Below are positions 1-7,630 of a DNA stretch of 64,000 bases, piece after piece. Every line of letters starts with the position of its first letter. The stretch's first letter is position 1. The stretch lies in contig NZ_MCUN01000006.1 of assembly GCF_002873455.1 (NCBI RefSeq), positions 124,001 through 188,000 of the forward strand, in the 5' to 3' direction. The position numbers and the translations under genes were made by a program. Source of the DNA: Vibrio splendidus. GTDB taxonomy: Bacteria; Pseudomonadota; Gammaproteobacteria; Enterobacterales; Vibrionaceae. Below the pieces are notes generated by a model. The model was not told where the DNA came from. It made no database searches and was given only the letters and a program-made list of their open reading frames with translations.

Positions 1-111
1 ATAGGCCGTGTCATGAAAATGCTTCGTCACACATCTGAGGGCGTCACGCTTCGCTATATCGGCATCACTCAAGATGAAGTCGATCAAGATTTTGTTTCTC
101 TTGAACTTTAA
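1..111 (+). CDS. Tyrosine recombinase (integrase), 3' end only
   Basis: Frame 1 is open from the window edge and stops with TAA at 109-111, giving the last 36 residues. The tail carries LRHTSEGVTLRYIGITQDEV, the end of a phage/ICE-type tyrosine recombinase: the histidine of the active-site region, then the tyrosine in LRYIGI. The catalytic R and other boxes lie upstream of the window. It points rightward into accessory genes, so it is probably the integrase of the island that continues to about 8 kb. Family membership is fairly sure from this tail; the exact subfamily and the att site cannot be seen. Confidence 0.8.
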   Translation: MGRVMKMLRHTSEGVTLRYIGITQDEVDQDFVSLEL

Positions 112-171
112 GAATGAACATTTCGTGAGGGGGCGGGAGCGACGATCCCTTATAAACATTGAGACCAGAGA

Positions 172-396
172 TTAATAGAAGAACTCTTCGACACCAACAT
201 TCAGTATGTCCGCAAGATTCTTTAGCATCTCATCCGTCACACGGACCATGCCAGACTCAACCTTCGCTAATTTGCTTCTTGTCATATCAAACCCTTTGAG
301 ACTACACATTCGTTCAACATCTTGCTGAGAGAGCTGCTGAGACAATCTGATATTGCGGATTTGATTTCCAGTAATGTTTTTCTCAATCTTGTTCAC
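172..396 (-). CDS. XRE-family helix-turn-helix regulator
   Basis: A 74-residue protein that is almost entirely one HTH domain of the Cro/C1 type. Residues 12-35 form the recognition region (QIRNIRLSQQLSQQDVER), followed by TRSKLAKVESG and a helix ending in LADILNVGVEEFF. The start is GTG (394-396). It faces the integrase tail and is divergent from the small membrane-protein gene at 497, so it may repress one or both promoters in the 397-496 interval; this is inference. Such single-domain XRE proteins are common control switches of integrated elements. No partner toxin is adjacent. Confidence 0.75.
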   Translation of the reverse strand: MNKIEKNITGNQIRNIRLSQQLSQQDVERMCSLKGFDMTRSKLAKVESGMVRVTDEMLKNLADILNVGVEEFFY

Positions 397-496
397 AAAT
401 ACACCTGCACCATTATGGGTGCAGATAGATTATGTTTAATGTACTATTTAAATGGCACCCGTATCGGTGCAAGCAATTCAAACAGGAGAATAAATT

Positions 497-646
497 ATGA
501 TATTAGTGCTTTTATGGGTCTTTTTCGCTTTTATACTGGCGCTGTACGCGAAGAGTAATGGTCGCAGCTTTGGTTGGTGGCTTTTACTCGGACTGGCAAT
601 TGACCCTATTTTGGCCTGGATTCTTTATAAAGTCGTTGCTGATTAA
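497..646 (+). CDS. Small hydrophobic membrane protein, 49 aa
   Basis: ATG at 497 with a good Shine-Dalgarno (AGGAG at 484-488) and TAA at 644-646. The protein starts MILVLLWVFFAFILALYAKS, a transmembrane helix of about 17 residues, then a short polar turn NGRSFGWW, then a second hydrophobic stretch LLLGLAIDPILAWILYKVV. It is therefore a two-helix inner-membrane hairpin. I do not recognise a family. Small double-helix proteins occur in phages and islands as holin-like, exclusion or stress peptides, but nothing here decides between these. The strong ribosome site and clean hydrophobic pattern make it likely to be translated. Confidence 0.55.
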   Translation: MILVLLWVFFAFILALYAKSNGRSFGWWLLLGLAIDPILAWILYKVVAD

Positions 647-798
647 AAGAAGCATCAAACACCATCACCGCAACTTCCCCCCTCCTTGTAAATTAACCGG
701 GTAATAAATCACCTGCTACTGACTATGGGATAAAGACAACTAAAACGATAGTCAGCTATTAGGGGGAATCAACCACTCCTTCATTTAAGGATAAAACA

Positions 799-1620
799 AT
801 GTCAGTACCAACTCGTACCGTTACTTCAATCAGCGCTCTTACCACTACACTTTTACTCTTCGGCTGCGGTGACAATGGAGCCGACTCTCTACAGCAACAG
901 CCTTTCAGCCATATAAACGGAGAAAATCAACTGACTCAATATGAGCCGTCACTGACTATCAACCAAGCTTTCAATCATCGTAGGGTTTGTAATGAGGTCG
1001 AATGGCAAACATTTGAAGATAATCGTGACAGAACAGTGATTGAATACCGTTGTAATATGGATATACCTTCACAGAAGTTCTCCAACCTATTATCGGCTGA
1101 ACTGAACAAGAGTGCAGACAAACTCGCTCAGAGAAATTCAAGTGAATACAAGAAAATCAAAAAGCTAGCTGATAACCAAGCTAGCTATCAAGAGCAATAT
1201 GATGAAGCAACGGGATACTTTGATAAGAAACGCTTCGAAAACCTTTTAGAAAGAAGCAAGCGAGCTCAGCAAGAGTTACAAGAAAAGTATCCAGGCGGAA
1301 TTGATGGATCTCTCGCTCAGCTAAAAGATCGCCGCTCTCAATTTATCACCCCTGTAAGCGTCGATGAGATTTACCAATGGAGTGTTGATGATAATGAGCA
1401 AAGTCACTTTCTATACAATGGCTTCTCTGCTCAATTTTCTGATGATAAAACATTAAGCTGCGAGTTTGACCTATTTAAGTCTTTAAACCTTCTATACAAA
1501 GACCAGCAAGCTGAAACGTACTATCTATTAAAACAAACACTGAAACACTGGAGCCAGCGGCTTAACTTTGGCAGTGATGATCTTATCTACCTCAACGATC
1601 TGAAATGCCAAATCCAATAA
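799..1620 (+). CDS. Putative lipoprotein of unknown function
   Basis: A 273-residue protein with an N-terminal signal ending in a lipobox (LLLFGC, Cys about residue 23), so probably lipidated and exported. AAGGATAAAACA precedes the ATG. The mature part is hydrophilic; residues about 100-180 are rich in K, E and Q and look helical or coiled (NKSADKLAQRNSSEYKKIKK, then ERSKRAQQELQEKY). Cysteines near residues 64, 84, 226 and 270 could form disulfides in the periplasm. No known domain recognised. It is followed by a strong terminator and then by the LRAT-fold gene, so it appears to be a separate transcription unit in the island. Confidence 0.6.
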   Translation: MSVPTRTVTSISALTTTLLLFGCGDNGADSLQQQPFSHINGENQLTQYEPSLTINQAFNHRRVCNEVEWQTFEDNRDRTVIEYRCNMDIPSQKFSNLLSAELNKSADKLAQRNSSEYKKIKKLADNQASYQEQYDEATGYFDKKRFENLLERSKRAQQELQEKYPGGIDGSLAQLKDRRSQFITPVSVDEIYQWSVDDNEQSHFLYNGFSAQFSDDKTLSCEFDLFKSLNLLYKDQQAETYYLLKQTLKHWSQRLNFGSDDLIYLNDLKCQIQ

Positions 1621-1640
1621 AAGTTTCACGTTCATACCAT

Positions 1641-1671
1641 AAGCCCTGAGATCAGAACTCAGGGCTTTTTT
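1641..1671 (+). terminator. Rho-independent terminator after the lipoprotein gene
   Basis: AAGCCCTGAG and CTCAGGGCTT pair perfectly around a 7-base loop and are followed by a run of T. It ends the unit of the gene at 799 and sits 15 bases before the next start. Confidence 0.9.
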
Positions 1672-1685
1672 ATTACAGGCTCATA

Positions 1686-2186
1686 ATGAATCCACTAAAA
1701 GTACTAGGAGCCCTAGGGCTAACTCAATTAGGGAGAAGTCTTGCCGACAATCTCTTTCATACGACTCAGGCTCCAGAAAGAGGCAGCATTGTGTATTGCG
1801 ATCTCGCATTTGGCTCTGCTGAACATTCAGGTGTCTACGTGGGAGATGGACATATCATCCATCGCAATAGGGAAGGTCTTATCGAAGCCGTATCGATTCG
1901 TCAGTTTCTAGCAGACACCACAGCCATTTCCATTTATATCAGTTGCAATGCACAAGGCAGTGCCGTTGGGAGTGAGTCTTGTGCTCAAATGGCAGAAGCC
2001 ATGCTAGGTGTACAAACAGACTATTCCCTGCTAAATGAAAACTGCCATCAGTTCTGTAGCTACTGTCTAGACGGTGACATGTTCTCAAGCACCTTCACAT
2101 TGATTCAGCTTAAACGTGACGCTTGTGCGCACATTCAAGCCAGTCAGTGGCGTGTATGGGACTTACAACATCGTCACAAAGGTTAA
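1686..2186 (+). CDS. LRAT-domain (NlpC/P60-like, papain fold) protein
   Basis: A 166-residue protein whose core matches the lecithin:retinol acyltransferase-like domain. RGSIVYCDLAFGSAEHSGVY (residues about 33-52) holds the catalytic His of the H-S/W-G-V-Y motif. GDGHIIHRNREG follows, and NENCHQFCSYCL (about residues 117-128) holds the catalytic Cys in NCxxF/FC form. In known families this fold gives acyltransferase, thioesterase or protease activity on lipids or peptides. There is no signal peptide, although the first 20 residues are mildly hydrophobic. It lies alone between two terminators in the island. Substrate cannot be told; a cargo function (defence, effector or envelope change) is only a guess. 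Confidence 0.7.
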   Translation: MNPLKVLGALGLTQLGRSLADNLFHTTQAPERGSIVYCDLAFGSAEHSGVYVGDGHIIHRNREGLIEAVSIRQFLADTTAISIYISCNAQGSAVGSESCAQMAEAMLGVQTDYSLLNENCHQFCSYCLDGDMFSSTFTLIQLKRDACAHIQASQWRVWDLQHRHKG

Positions 2187-2212
2187 GGGGATTCACTCCC
2201 CTTTATTTTTTT
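2185..2212 (+). terminator. Terminator after the LRAT-domain gene
   Basis: AAGGGGA/TCCCCTT with a 5-base loop, then a T-rich tract (TTATTTTTTT). It overlaps the stop codon of the gene at 1686. The gene on the other strand ends 25 bases further right. Confidence 0.85.
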
Positions 2213-2236
2213 GCATTCTAAATACCCTAGTTACAT

Positions 2237-2899
2237 CTAACGGTTACTTCGGCCTATACAGCGATGACCTTCATCATAATGCTTCGTGGCATACTTGGCA
2301 AAATAGCTAAGCCTATGAAATAAGTCTTTAAATTCTTGAATAATATCATTGCTCTTTCGATCTAGGAGATAACAAGCATTGTCAGGGAAGTGTACAAGAC
2401 GGCGGATAGTGCCAACATCACAATTCAATGCACTGGCCCAAGCACTAGTGATAGTCCATGCTAGAGAGCCTGCTCTTGTAGTATTGCCCAGCCTCCCAAA
2501 ACGATCTTCATTCAGGAATAAGACAAAGTGATAGTGGTCATGTTCCGATTTATCACGCTCTCTAACCCACACGAACCTAACGGTACAAGGATACACTCTT
2601 ACCCCTTTTCGGTGACACCTTCGTTCATGCGCCTTAATTTTGGCCTTGAACGACTGAACAAATCGAGTAGCTAAATCTGTACGTTGAATGCCTAAAGCAT
2701 CATTACCCAAGATTTCATCACGGCTAAGACAGTCAATCAAATCACCTTTGGGTTGACGAAGGTCAAACCTAATAGCAAAAACCCTCGGGTATTCATCCAT
2801 AGCATTATCCATTGGTACACGGATAACTTCTAGGTAATCGTTATTAAGCTCATAGGATGAGCCTAATGTTGGTAGTCCTTGGTAGGTAGATTTCTTCAT
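2237..2899 (-). CDS. YagK/YfjJ domain protein (inovirus Gp2-like)
   Basis: About 220 residues. The C-terminal two thirds matches the YagK/YfjJ family that is also annotated as inovirus Gp2-like. Features visible are HERRCHRKGVRVYPCTVRFV, then EHDHYHFVLFLNEDRF with the H-x-H-F pattern typical of HUH-type replication nucleases, a W-rich stretch (TITSAWASAL) and FAKYATKHY near the end, with a Tyr that could be catalytic. Such proteins are common in P4-like satellites and cryptic prophages and may be replication initiators. I chose ATG at 2899 because CAGGA lies 9 bases before it; an ATG at 2923 is also in frame but has a poor ribosome site. Confidence 0.7.
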   Translation of the reverse strand: MKKSTYQGLPTLGSSYELNNDYLEVIRVPMDNAMDEYPRVFAIRFDLRQPKGDLIDCLSRDEILGNDALGIQRTDLATRFVQSFKAKIKAHERRCHRKGVRVYPCTVRFVWVRERDKSEHDHYHFVLFLNEDRFGRLGNTTRAGSLAWTITSAWASALNCDVGTIRRLVHFPDNACYLLDRKSNDIIQEFKDLFHRLSYFAKYATKHYDEGHRCIGRSNR

Positions 2900-2923
2900 G
2901 AGATTGATTCCTGTGTTGTTCAT

Positions 2924-3297
2924 CTACAGGATTCTCTTCTCACATATTTTTTTACCTTATGACCTAACCTACTTAAGGTAGGTATAGCCCTCCGAGGTGG
3001 TTCCTTTACCTACATATACTAACCATACCGTCACTTAAAATTGGCTTGTTACTAGGTCACAAACCAGTTCTGACAACACCCCATCTGTCGCACAAAGTAT
3101 GAAATTCACTCTCAAGTTATTCCCTTCCAAGGGAAAAAATCGCTTTAACCCTTGATAGCTCAATATCTCATCAAAAAAATAAACAACAACAAAACACTAA
3201 AAAATTACTGTGTAATCAATATTAAATTAAATGTTATTTGACATTAAATCACAATAAAAACATTATAAAAACATATGTAATTTTAAGGGTTTACTAA
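2924..3297. other. AT-rich intergenic region with a palindrome
   Basis: This 374-bp gap lies between divergent genes and becomes very A/T rich after 3150, with runs such as AAAAAAATAAACAACAACAA. A perfect interrupted palindrome ACCTAC-TTAAG-GTAGGT lies at 2967-2983, with a further half site near 3010 (TTACCTACAT). It may be an operator or the replication/control region of the island; no ORF or RNA is evident. Confidence 0.45.
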
Positions 3298-4266
3298 GTG
3301 GATACAGAAGAGTTGTTACATGTTAACTCGTGGATAGAAGCTATGTTCTATGCATTAGAACTAGATAGCAGGTACGAAAGTGAAGGAGGAATAAAAAACT
3401 TAATTGATGACTGTAAAACGCTAAAGAGAGCTAACAAAGTCCTAAATGAATCTGTTGAAAAGATAGAAAAGCAAATTCATGCGGAAGTACCATTGAAAGA
3501 AATTGAGAATAATTTCTTTCACGCTGAACGGTTACATGATGACGATTTTTCACATCTAAAGACAAGCTATAGAATGTGCGGGTTTGTTCTGACTTTTTTA
3601 CTACAAAACTCACGTAGAGAAAAATCAGACGAAGATAAGTATAATTTTTCCCCCTTCCACAATAGAAATATGCGACGTTTGCCAAGAGCTCGAGATTATC
3701 AGAGAAACCCTATTCCATTGAAGTTAAATATCCCACGTGACAGCTTGAGATCCCTTACAGAATTTAAATCAAGATACCAATTGATAAGAGATATATTTCT
3801 AAGAAGTAACATCAATCTAGAGAGCCAAGAATACTTGATTAACTTAGTTAATGATCTTTGGCAAATGTGCTACTCCTCACAGCATCATCGTAAGTTAGTC
3901 AAATGGTTTGACCAGAAGAACCCTAACCAGATTGAGTCATGCATTGACTATCTGTCTAAGAACACAATCAGATTTTCTTTACCTTGGGACCCCATATCAG
4001 AAAGTGAAAGCTATCATGCACTAGTCGCATATTTTGACTATCACCTATTGATGTATCCATTGGAAACAGAACTAACCATCAGGAAAATGAAAGCCTCTTG
4101 GAATCAGAAGAAGTTTCGAGAAAAAACAAAAGGCAAACGCCCTTACAGTGTTTCTATGACAGACCGTACTAAAACTCGGCTGACATGGCTGGTGGAGCAG
4201 GATGATTCGAATATTAGCGATGTGATCAAGAAGCTCATTGATGACAGATATGAAAAATTGAGGTGA
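3298..4266 (+). CDS. Island protein of unknown function, 322 aa
   Basis: Starts with GTG, with AAGGG about 10 bases before it. I do not recognise the family. The protein is charged and predicted mostly helical, without signal peptide or membrane segments. The N-terminal 80 residues contain a likely coiled coil (KTLKRANKVLNESVEKIEKQ). The last 45 residues (PYSVSMTDRTKTRLTWLVEQ, then ISDVIKKLIDDRYEKL) look like a ribbon-helix-helix DNA-binding unit: a short strand, then two helices. It is therefore plausibly a DNA-binding replication, partition or regulatory protein of the island. Base composition is A/T richer than the housekeeping genes to the right. It converges on the alpA-like gene across a strong hairpin. 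Confidence 0.6.
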   Translation: MDTEELLHVNSWIEAMFYALELDSRYESEGGIKNLIDDCKTLKRANKVLNESVEKIEKQIHAEVPLKEIENNFFHAERLHDDDFSHLKTSYRMCGFVLTFLLQNSRREKSDEDKYNFSPFHNRNMRRLPRARDYQRNPIPLKLNIPRDSLRSLTEFKSRYQLIRDIFLRSNINLESQEYLINLVNDLWQMCYSSQHHRKLVKWFDQKNPNQIESCIDYLSKNTIRFSLPWDPISESESYHALVAYFDYHLLMYPLETELTIRKMKASWNQKKFREKTKGKRPYSVSMTDRTKTRLTWLVEQDDSNISDVIKKLIDDRYEKLR

Positions 4267-4336
4267 TTTCTTATAGCTAAACTTTAGAATCACGACATTA
4301 AATAGCTCCCATAAATGCACCATATGAGTCATGGAA

Positions 4337-4371
4337 AACCATCGCTAAACAACTATAGATTAGCGATGGTT
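4337..4371. terminator. Bidirectional hairpin between convergent genes
   Basis: AACCATCGCTAA and TTAGCGATGGTT form a perfect 12-bp stem around 11 bases. On the minus strand it follows the AlpA-like gene, on the plus strand the gene at 3298. The tail is not a long T run, so termination is likely but not certain. Confidence 0.65.
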
Positions 4372-4383
4372 CTTATCTAGCTA

Positions 4384-4593
4384 CTACCTCAAACAAGAAG
4401 CACTGACTCTCGCTAGCAACCATGCTTGCACTTCACTTTCTAGCCAGGCTTTTCGCTTGCCCATAATGGTGTAGTTACTAGGGAAATCGCCAGCTTTAAT
4501 CAGGTTGTAAATACTGCTACGGCAGAGTGTCGTTGTTTCCATCACATCGTTTAGTCGAAGAAAGCGGTCACTGCGGCTTTGAATAATTTCCAT
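4384..4593 (-). CDS. AlpA-family excisionase/regulator
   Basis: A small MerR-like winged-helix protein of about 69 residues. The pattern FLRLNDVMETTTLCRSSIYN followed by LIKAGDFPSN and the kR-x-x-W-L-E-S-E-V-Q-A-W-L ending is the AlpA signature known from CP4-57 and P4 elements. In those elements AlpA activates the integrase gene or acts in excision. Two ATGs are adjacent (4596 and 4593) after AGGAG; the second has the better spacing. Its presence supports a P4-like satellite identity for the island. No full integrase gene is next to it; the recombinase tail lies 4.3 kb to the left. Confidence 0.85.
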   Translation of the reverse strand: MEIIQSRSDRFLRLNDVMETTTLCRSSIYNLIKAGDFPSNYTIMGKRKAWLESEVQAWLLARVSASCLR

Positions 4594-4894
4594 CATATTC
4601 TCCTGGTTGTCGGTTTATCCAGGAAGATGAAATATATCTGTATTGGTTTTACTTATAGGTTCGCGCAAGCTATATACAAAGCCAAGTCTAAGAAAGCTAT
4701 CAAGCAACGATCAAGCAAATTTAAATTTATACTTATCATAAGCTTGAAAGCTAAAACTAGACTAAAACAACTTGATTCATTGATGTTATGAAGCAGTCAT
4801 CAAACAAATAAACCTATGTACGATTACTCTCATTCTCGAAACAACCTGGCAAACTCTCAAGCTGAAAGGCCTAACCCTGAGCTTCTAATTCACG

Positions 4895-5908
4895 CTAAAC
4901 ATCGAATTGGAAAACTTGCTTCATCAATGGCTGCACTTCTACTTTATCCGACGCTCTAAGCTCATTAACATGCCTCATTGGCGCAACCGTCACAAAGCCC
5001 CAAAACTCCAGAAAGCGTTTAATAAAGCGCGATTCAATCATTGTGCCTAGTAGCTGACTTGGGGACGAGTACTCATCTTCAGGGCATTTCAGCAGTAAGT
5101 CTGGGAATGCGGTCATTACCTCTTCAATCAACTGCTTTGTATCACCATGACTTTGCAAGCGCCACAGCATAAATAGCCAGAAGGTTCTTAGATCAATATC
5201 GTGCTCCCATCCATCTAGGTAACCCCAATTGTACTGAGAGGTTGCAGCTTCGAGCATAGGGATAAAGAACGCTTGAATACCGTGCGTTAGGTACTGCTTT
5301 TGAGCTGTTTTTTTAACATGATAATGGCCACTTCTGCGATAGATGATACCTGCGATCTCTGCCAGCACTCGGCTGTAATGTAGGGCATTAAACTTATCTT
5401 CGTTACTGCCTGCATATTCACTGATGCTGATATGTCGTTCAAATTGAGATACTGCAAACTCTGGCAATAACTCACTAGCCTGCTTAACAATTTTTGTCGG
5501 CAAGTTACCTTTACTGGTGGCTTTAAACGAGCCGTCGCCTTGCATGCCTTCCTCTAATATCAATGCTAAATAACGCATCACTGGACTGGTTATTAGGTTA
5601 CCTGGCGTGTGTATTAGTACCCCTTTCAACTCACTGAAAGGCGCATATAACCAATTGCTCATTTGTGTTGGCGAAAGGCCACAAAAATCAAGATGTGGCC
5701 GATCATTAGCCGCCTTCATTTTTTGCTCTGCAACGATATTAAGTTCTTCTAAAGACAAATTAGGGTTCATTGAAGCAACTTGCTCAATATCATCCAACAT
5801 TAATGCATGTTGCTTAGGTGCATGTTGCTTAAAAATAGTGTTCATGCAGCAACGTTTGTACTTTTTACCACTGCCACAAGGGCAAGGTTCATTTCGACCT
5901 GGTTTCAT
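4895..5908 (-). CDS. SEC-C motif protein, 337 aa
   Basis: Begins MKPGRNEPCPCGSGKKYKRC, a complete SEC-C zinc motif (CxCx8CC pattern) of the kind found at the end of SecA and in YecA-like proteins. The remaining 310 residues show no domain I recognise; they are mainly helical with aromatic clusters (WGYLDGWEHDIDLRTFWLF). SEC-C domains usually bind zinc and a protein or ribosome partner. It is transcribed in the same direction as hipBA and starts 57 bases after hipA, so the three may be one unit. A role in the toxin system or in defence is only an inference from position. Confidence 0.7.
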   Translation of the reverse strand: MKPGRNEPCPCGSGKKYKRCCMNTIFKQHAPKQHALMLDDIEQVASMNPNLSLEELNIVAEQKMKAANDRPHLDFCGLSPTQMSNWLYAPFSELKGVLIHTPGNLITSPVMRYLALILEEGMQGDGSFKATSKGNLPTKIVKQASELLPEFAVSQFERHISISEYAGSNEDKFNALHYSRVLAEIAGIIYRRSGHYHVKKTAQKQYLTHGIQAFFIPMLEAATSQYNWGYLDGWEHDIDLRTFWLFMLWRLQSHGDTKQLIEEVMTAFPDLLLKCPEDEYSSPSQLLGTMIESRFIKRFLEFWGFVTVAPMRHVNELRASDKVEVQPLMKQVFQFDV

Positions 5909-5965
5909 GTTTTATCTACTCGTCTTATTTTTCTTAATGCTACGTCACCTCAAACCAACACCATC

Positions 5966-7276
5966 TCAAGCTATAAGTGCCGCATTTTCTTGCTTACGCT
6001 CTGCGAGTGTTTTTTCTATGGCTAACACAGTAGTCTTACTCACACCGTGTTGCTCAGCAAGCTGCCTAAACTGACTAATGGCATCAACGACCTCTTGAAT
6101 GCATTGCTGTGCTTCCTTCCAATTAGCAAAGCCTGCACTAGCCGCTAGCTTTTGCATCACTTTGAGTGGTGGCGTTTTTCCGTACCCGGCAAAAGCAGTC
6201 GCATGCTCGTTAAAAGGGTGAGGGCTAAACGTTACATCGTAAAATGGTGCGAGTTGCCAACTGCCATCATCGGCTTGTAAAAAGCCCCAGTTTTTACTGT
6301 GATCGTCTTGGTTAGCAGCAAACAAGTTAAACATTGCGCGGCGAAACTGAAGTTGCCCGGCAGCGGGTGATTTACACAGTTGACGACTGGCCTTAATCAG
6401 GTCGCTGTAGTCTAAGCTCGGGCTTCGAAAATCAGCATCCAATAAGCCGCAAGCACTGTGCATATGTAAACGCCCAGCCTTCTCCTGCGCGGGTAAATAG
6501 TCAAAACGCTTTAACGCAAGCCATGCTTTAGCACCGCTACTTGTAGGTGCTTCAATTAACTGCCACATCGGCGGCTGACATTTTGCCTGCTCAGCCATTT
6601 GCAAATAAACGGCTTCACACAAACCTTCTTCATGGCCCAGTGCCAAGTTCTTCGAAGTAAACTTAACTAACCATGCTTCATCGCCAGGTTGTGCATAAGT
6701 ACGGCATTGCGTCGCATCTCCAGCAGGCATATAAATTTGCGCTTTAGGGCGAGCACCGCCGGAGCTGCCGACGGCCACCAAGGTTGCTAACACTTGCTGA
6801 GTGCTACCATCTAAATCGTCAGATAGAGCCTGGTCAAACAAGGTTTGGGCTTCAAGCCCAAGTGTTTCCAAATCAATATCTGAACGATTTTCTAATGAGA
6901 GCTCTGATACAGGGGTAAAAGACAATGCCCCCATTCCTTGCTGGCCAACAAAAGCCAGCCTGTCCATTGCTGTTACTTGTGCTGGCAAAATACCTTGTTG
7001 GCGGAATACACGATCTTGCAATAACAAACCCCAACCATCGGGAAGACTATCACCAAAAACACCGTGAATGCCTTGGTGTGGTCCTTTCGGTGCTTGCTGT
7101 AATCGCACATCTCCTTGAAGCGTAAAAGGGGATAAATTGCCAAACGTGCTTAGATAACCTTCATCGTACTGAAAGAAAACACCTTGACGGTTTTGCGCTA
7201 ATATACCCACAGATACCGTTTCGCCTGTTGTGAGAGTGCGCTCCACATTCAACTTTTGAATGGATTTAAAGCTCAT
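5966..7276 (-). CDS. hipA: HipA-type toxin kinase
   Basis: A 436-residue serine/threonine kinase of the HipA family. The N-terminal domain carries GVFGDSLPDGWGLLLQDR. The phosphate-binding Ser loop is VGSSGGARPKAQI (about residues 170-182). The kinase core has NQDDHSKNWGF (catalytic Asp and Asn) and the metal-binding D in APFYDVTFS. In E. coli HipA phosphorylates glutamyl-tRNA synthetase and causes growth arrest; other HipA families target other proteins, so the substrate here is unknown. The ATG overlaps the end of the antitoxin gene by 11 bases, the usual hipBA arrangement. All key motifs are intact, so it is probably active. Confidence 0.9.
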   Translation of the reverse strand: MSFKSIQKLNVERTLTTGETVSVGILAQNRQGVFFQYDEGYLSTFGNLSPFTLQGDVRLQQAPKGPHQGIHGVFGDSLPDGWGLLLQDRVFRQQGILPAQVTAMDRLAFVGQQGMGALSFTPVSELSLENRSDIDLETLGLEAQTLFDQALSDDLDGSTQQVLATLVAVGSSGGARPKAQIYMPAGDATQCRTYAQPGDEAWLVKFTSKNLALGHEEGLCEAVYLQMAEQAKCQPPMWQLIEAPTSSGAKAWLALKRFDYLPAQEKAGRLHMHSACGLLDADFRSPSLDYSDLIKASRQLCKSPAAGQLQFRRAMFNLFAANQDDHSKNWGFLQADDGSWQLAPFYDVTFSPHPFNEHATAFAGYGKTPPLKVMQKLAASAGFANWKEAQQCIQEVVDAISQFRQLAEQHGVSKTTVLAIEKTLAERKQENAALIA

Positions 7277-7556
7277 CTTTAAGCACCTCTTCTATACTGG
7301 TCGGTAAAGCACTGCGGTCAGCCGTTGTTTGTGTCAGTTGATAAAGTCGGTCTAGTGAATCCAACGACTGCCACAAAAGCAGCAGCTGACGAAATGATAT
7401 TTGTCCGGTGAGTTCAAACTTTTTTATGGTTGAAGCAGGTACGCAACTGCGCTGGGCTAGTGCCTCTCGCGATAGCTTCGCTTGTTTGCGTAAGCCTCTC
7501 ATATGAGTAGCAAAAGCTTGGCTTACATCGGTATCATCTAAAAGTGAAAAGTTCAT
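7266..7556 (-). CDS. hipB: HipB-type antitoxin, HTH repressor
   Basis: A 96-residue XRE-type DNA-binding protein: LRKQAKLSREALAQRSCVPA followed by STIKKFELTG is the HTH, and the C-terminus is a short tail as in HipB. It is the first gene of the toxin pair and overlaps hipA, so translation is probably coupled. Directly upstream lies an 8-bp inverted repeat operator (7607-7630) with a half site (7566-7575), as expected for a self-repressing antitoxin. The HTH and the gene order make the call firm; the cognate target of the toxin cannot be seen. Confidence 0.88.
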   Translation of the reverse strand: MNFSLLDDTDVSQAFATHMRGLRKQAKLSREALAQRSCVPASTIKKFELTGQISFRQLLLLWQSLDSLDRLYQLTQTTADRSALPTSIEEVLKDEL

Positions 7557-7565
7557 ACACAGCCT

Positions 7566-7630
7566 TTATGGATACAATAATGTCTATTATAGTGTTATTT
7601 TGTGATTTATGGATACTATAGCATCCATAA
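7566..7630. promoter_or_regulatory. hipBA operator region
   Basis: TTATGGAT and ATCCATAA form a perfect 8-bp inverted repeat with an 8-bp spacer at 7607-7630. This is the TATCC-N8-GGATA geometry of HipB operators in mirrored form. A further half site TTATGGATAC lies at 7566-7575, immediately before hipB. Together they should bind two HipB dimers and repress the operon. The same 18 bases around the half site recur at 7968-7985. Confidence 0.75.

Noticed and set aside
4579..4791. Open frame of 70 codons on the plus strand before the SEC-C gene
   Set aside because: It starts inside the alpA-like gene on the other strand, is lysine-rich by A/T composition and shows no ribosome site or domain.
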